Assembly: GCA_934446095.1 (NCBI GenBank)
Contig: CAKSDR010000068.1
Span: 1-5,877, forward strand
Source: an uncultured Eubacteriales bacterium
GTDB lineage: Bacteria > Bacillota > Clostridia > Oscillospirales > CAG-382
Direction of reading: 5' to 3'
Length of the DNA stretch: 5,877 nucleotides
This document shows, piece after piece, positions 1 to 5,801 of the stretch (positions are counted from its first letter, which is position 1; each line of letters starts with the position of its first letter). Below the pieces are notes generated by a model, which saw only the letters and a list, made by a program, of their open reading frames with translations, was not told the origin of the DNA and ran no database searches. The position numbers and the translations under genes were made by a program.

Positions 1-498
1 GGTAAACACAGCATATAAACCATGACATGCTTCTCTCATGAAATGCTCGTCAGAGGCTTTTTTCAGAAAACTGAAAAGTTCAGTGTAATATCCGTTGATA
101 TCTAAAATTGCAATTGCCTTAGTATGGCGTCCCAGTTGCTTTAAAGTAAGGATTTCAAAAAACTCGTCAAAAGTTCCGATTCCTCCGGGAACCATAATGA
201 ATGCCTCGGATTTATCCTCCATAAGTTGCTTTCTTTCCCTCATGGTTTTCGTCGGGAAAAACTCTGTGCACTTGTCAAACAGCACTCCGTCTATTTCAAA
301 AAAAGTCGGAGCAATTCCTATAATTCTGCCGCCGCGCGAGTATGCGCCTCTTGCCGCAGCGCCCATAAGTCCCCCAGCGCCTGCGCCATATACAAGCGTA
401 TGTCCTCTTGATGCCATTTTTTGACCAAGCTGCTCGGTCACTTTTATATATTCTTCATCAATAGCATTGCTGGAAGCACCATATACACATATATTCAT
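1..498 (-). CDS. LOG-family protein (TIGR00730-type Rossmann-fold nucleotide phosphoribohydrolase), partial at the window edge
   Basis: The reading frame opens with ATG at 498-496 behind a strong ribosome site (GGAGGT, about 6 nt before the start). It stays open for 166 codons to base 1, so the C-terminus is outside the window; family members are usually about 180-195 residues, so little is missing. The N-terminus MNICVYGASS is the first Rossmann strand with its glycine turn. VYGAGAGGLMGA (about 36-47) is the glycine-rich nucleotide loop. RERK (87-90) and PGGIGTFDE (104-112) are the paired signature of the LOG/lysine-decarboxylase-like family, holding the catalytic Arg and Glu. Characterised LOG proteins cleave nucleoside 5'-monophosphates to free base and ribose 5-phosphate (cytokinin activation in plants); the bacterial substrate is uncertain. 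It is cytoplasmic, with no signal peptide. It lies 40 nt after glnS with no terminator between, so it is probably the third gene of the gltX-glnS operon. Confidence 0.9.
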   Translation of the reverse strand, partial: MNICVYGASSNAIDEEYIKVTEQLGQKMASRGHTLVYGAGAGGLMGAAARGAYSRGGRIIGIAPTFFEIDGVLFDKCTEFFPTKTMRERKQLMEDKSEAFIMVPGGIGTFDEFFEILTLKQLGRHTKAIAILDINGYYTELFSFLKKASDEHFMREACHGLYAVFT

Positions 499-538
499 AT
501 TTACCTCCGTTTCTGTTTCTTTATAAAAGGCAATTTAA

Positions 539-2197
539 TTATTTTTTGTTGTAACTGTCTTTTAAAGTAACAATTCTGTTAAATGTATTCTTCTCCTTGC
601 TGTCGGCACAAAAATATCCTGTTCTTACAAACTGGAATCTTTCGCCGGGTTTTGCCTCTTCCATGGATTTTTCAAGTTTTGCATTCGTGAGTTGTATTTT
701 GGATTCAGAATTCAAATAATCTGCAAATGATTTTCCCTCTTCCATCTCATTTGTATCTTCAATGCTGAACAAATAATCATAAAGATTTACTGTTGCATTA
801 TAGGAATTTTCCATGCTTACCCAGTGGATTGTACCCTTCACCTTTCTTCCGTCGGCCGGATTTTTGTTTGAAGTTTCAAGATCCGCTTTGCATATAAGTT
901 TTTCGACTTTTCCGTCTTTCCCATATACAACTTTTTCGCATTTTATTATATATGCTCCCATAAGGCGAACTTCGCAGTCCGGCTTCAGTCTTTGGAATTT
1001 AGGAGGGGGATTATCCGAAAAATCTCCTCTTTCAATATACAAATGCTTTGTAAATGCAATTTTTCTTGTTCCGTCGGCAGGATTTTCCGGGTTATTGACA
1101 ACTTCAAAAAATTCGGTTTTGCCTTCTTCAAAATTTGATATTTCAACTTCAAGAGGATCAAGAACCGCCATTCTTCTTTGCACCGCAGGACCCAGTTCTT
1201 CTCTTATGCAGTGTTCCAAAAGCCCTATATCACAAAGGCTGAGCGACTTTGATATTCCTGATCTTTTTACAAATTCAAATATTGAAGACGGAGTATATCC
1301 CCTTCTTCTGAGTCCGCACAACGTAGGCATACGCGGGTCGTCCCAGCCGTCGACATATTTTTCTTCGACAAGCGCCCTTAAGTATCTCTTGCTCATAACA
1401 GTATGGGTAACGTTCATTCTCGCAAATTCCCTCTGTTTAGGCTTGTGTTCAAAATCTATATTATCAACAACCCATTCGTACAGCGGCCTGTGATTTTCGA
1501 ATTCTATGGAACAGAGCGAATGTGTAATTCCCTCAAGCGCGTCTTGTATCGGGTGCGCAAAATCGTACAGCGGATATATGCACCATTTGTCTTTCTGCCT
1601 GTGATGGCTTGTATGAATGATTCTGTAAATAGCAGGGTCGCGCATATTCATATTAGGAGACGCCATATCTATTTTTGCGCGAAGCGTATATTTGCCGTCT
1701 TCAAATTCGCCGTTTCTCATTCTTTCAAACAGGTCTAGGTTTTCTGTAATACTCCTGTTTCTGCAAGGACTTTCCTTGCCCGGCGTCGTCAGAGTTCCCC
1801 TGTACTCTCTCATTTGTTCGGGAGTAAGATCATCAACATATGCCTTGCCGTCTTCTATAAGTTTTACGGCAAATTCATAGCATTTGTCAAAATAATCGGA
1901 ACCGTAATATATTCCGCCGTTCGGTACAGCGCCAAGCCATCTCAAATCTTCTTCTATGGATTTTACATACTCGGTATTTTCTTTTACCGGGTTTGTGTCG
2001 TCATAGCGCAGATTGAAAAGACCGTTATATTTTTTTGCAATACTGTAATTTATATATATTGCTTTTGCGCTTCCGATGTGAAGATATCCGTTCGGTTCGG
2101 GCGGAAAACGTGTGTGTATTCTTTCCGAAAATCCTTCTTTTATATCCTCATCTATTATATCCTCAATAAAATTGGTATATTCTTTTTTTTCTTCCAT
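539..2197 (-). CDS. glnS: Glutaminyl-tRNA synthetase (GlnRS)
   Basis: A class I aminoacyl-tRNA synthetase that joins glutamine to tRNA-Gln with ATP in the cytoplasm. With the start used here the protein is 552 residues, close to the 554 of E. coli GlnRS. RFPPEPNGYLHIGS (about 30-43) is the HIGH region, with Ser in place of the last His. NLRYDDTNPVKE follows. HPIQDALEGITHSLC (about 215-229) and the MSKR loop (268-271), followed by GWDDPRMPTLCGLRRRGYT, are GlnRS hallmarks that separate it from GluRS. The C-terminal 200 residues are the two beta-barrel anticodon-binding domains, and no YqeY-type extension is present. The ATG at 2212 overlaps the gltX stop as TAATG and would add five residues. 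I prefer the ATG at 2197 because GGGGGA sits 7 nt before it and the length ahead of NFI fits family N-termini. The gene is second in the operon and probably translationally coupled to gltX. Confidence 0.96.
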   Translation of the reverse strand: MEEKKEYTNFIEDIIDEDIKEGFSERIHTRFPPEPNGYLHIGSAKAIYINYSIAKKYNGLFNLRYDDTNPVKENTEYVKSIEEDLRWLGAVPNGGIYYGSDYFDKCYEFAVKLIEDGKAYVDDLTPEQMREYRGTLTTPGKESPCRNRSITENLDLFERMRNGEFEDGKYTLRAKIDMASPNMNMRDPAIYRIIHTSHHRQKDKWCIYPLYDFAHPIQDALEGITHSLCSIEFENHRPLYEWVVDNIDFEHKPKQREFARMNVTHTVMSKRYLRALVEEKYVDGWDDPRMPTLCGLRRRGYTPSSIFEFVKRSGISKSLSLCDIGLLEHCIREELGPAVQRRMAVLDPLEVEISNFEEGKTEFFEVVNNPENPADGTRKIAFTKHLYIERGDFSDNPPPKFQRLKPDCEVRLMGAYIIKCEKVVYGKDGKVEKLICKADLETSNKNPADGRKVKGTIHWVSMENSYNATVNLYDYLFSIEDTNEMEEGKSFADYLNSESKIQLTNAKLEKSMEEAKPGERFQFVRTGYFCADSKEKNTFNRIVTLKDSYNKK

Positions 2198-2211
2198 TTC
2201 AATATCCCCCA

Positions 2212-3864
2212 TTATGCCTTGAGCAGCCTTTCCTTTACTTTTTCGCCGCCAAGCAATTTCATTATAGAATACAGGTCGGGTGAATTTTTTCTCCCCGTAA
2301 CGGCAACTCTTATAACCGTGCTGACATCTGTAACGCTTCCCTTAAACGCCTGCGGATTTTCTTTATACTCCTTCATATTTGAAGTGTATCCGTACTTTTC
2401 CGATATATTTTTTATTTTTTCGAACCATTCGTTCTGGTCGTCATTTATATTAAATATATCTGCGTATTCTCTGAGTATTTCACCCGCTTCCGGAACATTT
2501 TCCGGAAAACTGTCTTTCATATAGTAAAGTTCGTCAAAGAAATATGATACAAAATCCGGAACCTCACTCCATGAAGCAAAATCCTTACGTGGTTTTTTGC
2601 CTCCGCGGCCTATAGAAAAAACAGATATCATATAATCTTTCTTTTCTGAAATGATATTATAAAATTTTTCATCGTATTCTTTTGACCATGCACAAACGTT
2701 TTCATATACATTTTCAGCCGTCATTCCCGCAATAACATTTTTCGATATATCATTTAGTTTTGCAAGATCAAACAACGCACCCGAAGCGCTCATTTTTGCG
2801 GTTGAAAAAGGAAATTCCCTGTAACTTTTTTCCTTGTTTGCACTTCTCCACTGTTCAAAGTTGGAGTTTAAAAGCGTCATGAGATATTCTATAACTGACT
2901 CCGTAGGATATCCGACTTTATAGTAAAATTCAAGTGAACATTCGGGGTCTTTTCTTTTTGACATCTTGCGTTTTGTGCCAAGGCTTTCATCAAACTTCAG
3001 TACCTGTGAAGTGTGTGAAAATCTGGGCATTTTAAATCCGCAGGCCTTCCACAGTTCAATATGCCACGGCAATGTGGACAACCATTCTTCGCCCCTTATG
3101 ACATCTGTCGTTCTCATAAAATGATCGTCAACAACATGTGCCAGGTGGTAAGTCGGAATACCGTCGGATTTTAAAAGAACAAAATCCTGATCGTTTTCGG
3201 GAACTTCAAGTTCCCCTTTGATACAGTCTTTAAATTTGGTCTTTTTTCCGCTGTCACCCTGGGACCTGAATCTTATGACATATTTTTCGCCGTTCTTTAT
3301 TTTTTCTATCGCCTCTTCAATAGGCATATCTCTGTGAATTGCGTATTTTCCGTAGTATCCGAAATTTTCCTTGTTTTTTTCCTGAATTTCATGCGCCGCT
3401 TTCAGGTCGTCTTCAGTGCAAAAACACGGATATGCTCTGCCGTCAAGAAGAAGTTTTCTCGCCACGATATGATATATTTTTTCTCTCTGCCTTTGTCTGT
3501 ACGGCCCATAATTTCCCTTGTCGCCGCTTTCAGTTGCACCCTCGTCAAAGCCAAGTCCGAATCCGCCAAGATACTTAAGTATTTTTTCAACGGCACCGGG
3601 CACTTCTCTCTTATCGTCGGTGTCTTCAATTCTAAGCATAAAAATCCCGTCTTTTGTGGAATGGGCTACTCTTTCGTCAGCAAGAGCGCCGTACAAATTT
3701 CCGAGATGCATTGAACCTGTAGGGCTCGGCGCCATTCTCGTAACCTTTGCCCCTTCGCAAAGCTGTCTTTTGGGAAATCTTTCTTCGAGGCTTTCTATTG
3801 TGTCCTCTTCCGTAAGTTCGGGAAATATTAATTCCGAGAGTTCCAAGAGTTTCGTGTTTTCCAT
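2212..3864 (-). CDS. gltX: Glutamyl-tRNA synthetase (GluRS)
   Basis: A class I synthetase that charges tRNA-Glu with glutamate in the cytoplasm. The product is 550 residues, longer than the roughly 470-490 of E. coli-type GluRS and similar to the long clostridial form. RMAPSPTGSMHLGN (43-56) is the HIGH region, here HLGN. RIEDTDD follows at about 78-84. YPCFCTEDDL (145-154) begins the acceptor-binding insertion and keeps a CxC pair, but I see no matching C-x-H for a full zinc site. RGEEWLSTLPWH (257-268) and KMSKR (300-304) complete the active site, and the rest is the helical anticodon-binding part. An in-frame ATG at 3912 would add 16 residues but has no ribosome site. The ATG at 3864 has AAAGGA 8 nt upstream and starts MENTKLLE, so I chose it. 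A GlnRS lies directly downstream, so this GluRS is expected, but not shown, to discriminate against tRNA-Gln. Confidence 0.95.
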   Translation of the reverse strand: MENTKLLELSELIFPELTEEDTIESLEERFPKRQLCEGAKVTRMAPSPTGSMHLGNLYGALADERVAHSTKDGIFMLRIEDTDDKREVPGAVEKILKYLGGFGLGFDEGATESGDKGNYGPYRQRQREKIYHIVARKLLLDGRAYPCFCTEDDLKAAHEIQEKNKENFGYYGKYAIHRDMPIEEAIEKIKNGEKYVIRFRSQGDSGKKTKFKDCIKGELEVPENDQDFVLLKSDGIPTYHLAHVVDDHFMRTTDVIRGEEWLSTLPWHIELWKACGFKMPRFSHTSQVLKFDESLGTKRKMSKRKDPECSLEFYYKVGYPTESVIEYLMTLLNSNFEQWRSANKEKSYREFPFSTAKMSASGALFDLAKLNDISKNVIAGMTAENVYENVCAWSKEYDEKFYNIISEKKDYMISVFSIGRGGKKPRKDFASWSEVPDFVSYFFDELYYMKDSFPENVPEAGEILREYADIFNINDDQNEWFEKIKNISEKYGYTSNMKEYKENPQAFKGSVTDVSTVIRVAVTGRKNSPDLYSIMKLLGGEKVKERLLKA

Positions 3865-4303
3865 ATGTTCCGTCCTTTTGCCCGGAGCAAAATAAATAAA
3901 ATCTAAGATCATTCGCCGGACTTTGATAATTTATAAATATTTTTTCACAAGTGAAAAATTAATGTATACCGGTTTTTCGCTTTTGCCGATGCGACAGCGC
4001 GCGCGAAGTGCGCCGGCAGCAATGCCGCAAAGTTTTGCTTCCCAAAACTTTCTGCCGATATTTTACCATAAGCAAAAATGCTTGCTTGCAATGGCATTTT
4101 TGTGCAGCCGTCAATGCGGCAGCGCGTGCGAAGTGCGCCGGCAGCAATGCCGCAAAGTTTTGCTCCCCAAAACTTTCTGCCGATATTTTACCATAAGCAA
4201 AAATGCTTGCTTGCAATGGCATTTTTGTGCAGCCGTCAATGCGGCAGCGCGCGCGAAGTGCGCCGGCGGCAATGCCGCAAAGTTTTGCTCCCCAAAACTT
4301 TCT
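3865..4303 (-). other. Possible long structured 5' leader of the gltX operon
   Basis: If the promoter-like element at 4338-4310 is used, transcription would begin near 4303 and run about 440 nt before the gltX ATG. It would cross two full copies and most of a third copy of the 125-bp repeat, then a short AT-rich stretch. I see no protein-coding gene with a ribosome site here, and no recognisable T-box motif (no TGG-ACC antiterminator core). A second, weaker start closer to gltX, in the AT-rich stretch 3915-3960, is equally possible; in that case the array would simply be intergenic DNA. The leader is an inference from the promoter and the lack of a terminator. Confidence 0.3.
3941..3958. promoter_or_regulatory. 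18-bp perfect palindrome upstream of gltX
   Basis: TTTTTCAC and GTGAAAAA are separated by AA and form a perfect dyad 77-94 nt upstream of the gltX start codon. A 2-base centre is too tight for an RNA hairpin, so a protein-binding operator is the more natural reading. It overlaps a weak promoter-like pair (TTGTGA, then TATCAA 16 nt on). No regulator is encoded nearby, and A/T-rich palindromes of this size also occur by chance. Confidence 0.3.
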
Positions 4304-4320
4304 GCCGATATTATACCATA
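3989..4320. repeat. 125-bp tandem repeat, about 2.7 copies, rich in inverted repeats
   Basis: Copy 1 is 3989-4113, copy 2 is 4114-4238, and copy 3 is 4239-4320, cut after 82 bases. Copies 1 and 2 differ at 3 of 125 positions (3994/4119, 4002/4127, 4040/4165). Copies 2 and 3 differ at 3 of 82 (4127/4252, 4143/4268, 4188/4313). Each unit holds, in copy-2 coordinates: CGGCA/TGCCG around GCAA (4139-4152), the perfect 9-bp pair AAAGTTTTG/CAAAACTTT around five bases (4154-4176), and GCAAAAATGC/GCATTTTTGT (4197-4206 and 4219-4228, 9 of 10 pairing). A degraded trace of the unit's end (TTTTT..GCCG) may precede copy 1 at about 3972-3988. The GC-rich half stands out from the AT-rich surroundings. I do not recognise it as a named family. 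The 125-bp spacing and the lack of short direct repeats separated by unique spacers rule out CRISPR. Confidence 0.95.
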
Positions 4321-4338
4321 TATTAGTTTATAATGCAA
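4310..4338 (-). promoter_or_regulatory. Predicted sigma-A promoter for the gltX operon, with extended -10
   Basis: On the minus strand, TTGCAT (4338-4333) is followed after 17 nt by the consensus -10 TATAAT (4315-4310). The spacer ends in TGG, which makes an extended -10 (TGn). The -35 match is only partial (TTG plus three mismatches), but an extended -10 can compensate. The -10 lies inside repeat copy 3, where a single change at 4313 turns the TAAAAT of copies 1 and 2 into TATAAT. It lies just past the terminator of the CAP-domain gene and faces gltX. The expected start is near 4303. Confidence 0.5.
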
Positions 4339-4340
4339 TA

Positions 4341-4368
4341 AAAAATCTCCGCTTTCGCGGAGATTTTT
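4341..4368 (-). terminator. Rho-independent terminator of the CAP-domain gene
   Basis: AAAAATCTCCGC and GCGGAGATTTTT form a perfect 12-bp stem around a 4-base loop, which reads GAAA on the minus strand. Transcription from the CAP gene reaches it 20 nt after the stop codon, and the stem is followed by a run of T. Because the outer stem is A/T on both sides it could also stop plus-strand transcription, but I see no plus-strand gene that would need it. Confidence 0.9.
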
Positions 4369-4387
4369 GCCTATCGCTTAAAGTTAT

Positions 4388-5299
4388 TTAATATGTGAAA
4401 AGTTGTGACCAGTAATATGTTCCGTTTGAGCCAAGGTAACATCCTACGCCTATTTTCGTAAAGTTTGCGTTCAGTATGTTTTCCCTGTGTCCCTGCGAAT
4501 TCATCCATGCATTTACTACTTCAGCAGGAGTTCTCTGTCCCATTGCTATATTTTCTCCTGCGCCTGAATATGAAATTCCATATTCCTGCAATACCGTAAA
4601 GCAACTCGTTCCGTTAGGTCTTGTGTGTGAAAATACCGTTTCCTGCTCTACGGCGCGTTTATTTGCCGCATTCATAAGGCTGTCAGTGTATGTAAGTTCT
4701 GAAAGTCCATATTTGGCCCTCTCGACATTCACAAGTCTTATTACTTCCATAGCATAAGATGAATATGATACTTCGGGAGTTTTATCTTCTTCCGGCGCTT
4801 TGTCTTCCGGAACGTTATCTTCCGGGCAATTGCCGTCTTCGCAGTTTTTCTCATCTTCGCTTATACCATTGTTGCAGTTATTGTTTTCACAATTTTCATT
4901 GTTGTTCCCGCTGTTATCAGCATTATCGTTTTCGCAATTGCCAAAGATGCAGGATTTGTTTTTCAGTGCATTTAATATGTCGTTTACAGTGTTTTCGGAA
5001 TTTGCACCGCCCTGATTTAAAACAAGGTTGTTTATTACATTTTTTATAAGGTCATTTGCCGGACATGAAGAGTCGGTTTCGCAATTTCCGTCCTTGCAAT
5101 TATAATTTTTTGCAATATTGTTTATTGTTGATGCAATATCTGAAATATTGTATAAAACTGAGTTGTTGTTTCCTTCTGTCCCACCAGAATTTCCTTCATT
5201 TCCAAACAAAAGATTTGAAATAGGACATTGAGCGCTTGCCGAAAGCGAAATTGCTATAACCATTGTAAATGCGATAAGCATAGAAAGAATTTTTTTCAT
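4388..5299 (-). CDS. Secreted CAP/SCP-domain (YkwD-like) protein with a Cys/Asn/Glu-rich stalk
   Basis: The product is 303 residues. Residues 1-23 are a signal peptide (MKKILS, hydrophobic core, ASA before Gln24), typical of signal peptidase I. Cys25 is not in a good lipobox. Residues 25-176 are low-complexity, rich in Asn, Asp, Glu and Gly, and contain four C-x4-C pairs (68/73, 117/122, 137/142, 153/158); three of them read C-x-x-G-N-C. A Pro/Glu/Asp hinge (about 159-176) leads to the CAP domain (about 178-303). The CAP cavity motifs are present: SHTRPNG (His225), GAGENIA (Glu249) and SQGHRENIL (His271, Glu273). Bacterial CAP proteins are exported, and their biochemical role is largely unknown. 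The frame stays open upstream to 5395, but the ATG at 5299 has AAAGGAGG 8 nt ahead and begins the signal peptide, so it is the start. It is a single-gene unit with its own promoter and terminator. Confidence 0.93.
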   Translation of the reverse strand: MKKILSMLIAFTMVIAISLSASAQCPISNLLFGNEGNSGGTEGNNNSVLYNISDIASTINNIAKNYNCKDGNCETDSSCPANDLIKNVINNLVLNQGGANSENTVNDILNALKNKSCIFGNCENDNADNSGNNNENCENNNCNNGISEDEKNCEDGNCPEDNVPEDKAPEEDKTPEVSYSSYAMEVIRLVNVERAKYGLSELTYTDSLMNAANKRAVEQETVFSHTRPNGTSCFTVLQEYGISYSGAGENIAMGQRTPAEVVNAWMNSQGHRENILNANFTKIGVGCYLGSNGTYYWSQLFTY

Positions 5300-5307
5300 T
5301 TTTGTGT

Positions 5308-5315
5308 CCTCCTTT
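5308..5315 (-). promoter_or_regulatory. Ribosome binding site that fixes the CAP gene start
   Basis: AAAGGAGG lies 8 nt before the ATG at 5299. It decides between that start and the in-frame ATGs further upstream, which lie on or beyond the promoter. Confidence 0.85.
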
Positions 5316-5329
5316 CTTTCTATGCTTTT

Positions 5330-5358
5330 ATTATACATTTTATGAAATTCCTTTTCAA
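5330..5358 (-). promoter_or_regulatory. Sigma-A promoter of the CAP-domain gene
   Basis: TTGAAA (5358-5353), a 17-nt spacer, then TATAAT (5335-5330) on the minus strand: one mismatch to the -35 consensus, none to the -10, and ideal spacing. The expected start, an A near 5323, gives a 5' leader of about 24 nt with the ribosome site inside it. The strength suggests constitutive housekeeping expression, and I see no operator-like repeat over it. Confidence 0.85.
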
Positions 5359-5483
5359 TGAAAGATATAGCCATAAAAACTACATATAAACACATTTGAA
5401 AATATCTGGGGATTTTCGGCTTAAAATCAACTGTTTTTTATCATTTTTTCCAAATATTTATAACCGGTACTGAAAATTTGCAT

Positions 5484-5507
5484 AAAAAAACGCACGAAAT
5501 ACGTGCG
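5484..5507 (-). terminator. Rho-independent terminator of the tRNA cluster
   Basis: On the minus strand CGCACG and CGTGCG form a 6-bp GC-rich stem around five bases, followed directly by seven T (5490-5484). It lies 29 nt after the CCA end of the last tRNA gene and isolates the cluster from the CAP gene. Confidence 0.88.
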
Positions 5508-5536
5508 CAAAACTCTTTTCTTTAATTTTAAAATAA

Positions 5537-5612
<76 letters not shown>

Positions 5613-5632
5613 AAAACTGATGTTTAAAAAAA

Positions 5633-5709
5633 TGGCGATTCGGATGGGGCTCGAACCCACGACCTCTAGCGTGACAGGCTAGCGTTCTAACCAACTGAAC
5701 TACCGAACC
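5633..5709 (-). tRNA. tRNA-Asp (anticodon GTC)
   Basis: The 77-nt gene has acceptor GGTTCGG/CCGAATC (one G-T pair), D stem GTTC/GAAC, anticodon stem CTAGC/GCTAG with loop CTGTCAC, and T stem GTGGG/CCCAT. Discriminator G73 is an aspartate identity base, and CCA is encoded. It follows tRNA-Val after 13 nt. Confidence 0.97.
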
Positions 5710-5722
5710 GTAAGTTTTAAAA

Positions 5723-5798
5723 TGGTGGGAGTTAAGAGGTTCGAACTCCTGACCCTCTGCTTGTAAGGCAGATGCTCTCCCAGCTGAGCTAAACTCCC
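5723..5798 (-). tRNA. tRNA-Val (anticodon TAC)
   Basis: The 76-nt gene has acceptor GGGAGTT/AACTCCC, D stem GCTC/GAGC, anticodon stem TCTGC/GCAGA with loop CTTACAA, and T stem AGGAG/CTCTT around TTCGAAC. Discriminator A and CCA are encoded. Only 3 nt separate it from tRNA-Gly, so the two are cut from a common precursor. Confidence 0.97.
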
Positions 5799-5801
5799 AT
5801 A

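Noticed and set aside
95..2524. Plus-strand open frames of 60-236 codons opposite LOG, glnS and gltX
   Set aside because: They are antisense shadows of well-identified genes, without ribosome sites or recognisable domains.
3865..3912. Longer gltX beginning at the ATG at 3912
   Set aside because: No ribosome site precedes it, whereas the ATG at 3864 has AAAGGA at good spacing and begins a normal GluRS N-terminus.
3865..4303. T-box riboswitch for gltX
   Set aside because: I searched the leader strand for the antiterminator TGG-ACC core and a terminator with a T run just before gltX, and found neither.
3989..4320. CRISPR array or integron attC sites
   Set aside because: The whole 125-bp period is conserved with no unique spacers, and there are no cas genes, integrase or cassette genes.
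3923..4333. Open frames of 60-136 codons across the tandem repeat on both strands
   Set aside because: They repeat the same translated blocks in shifted frames, have no ribosome site, and follow from the low stop density of the repeat rather than from coding constraint.
5300..5395. N-terminal extension of the CAP protein to 5395
   Set aside because: It would run through the promoter and place 32 residues before a clear signal peptide; the ribosome site at 5308-5315 fixes the start at 5299.
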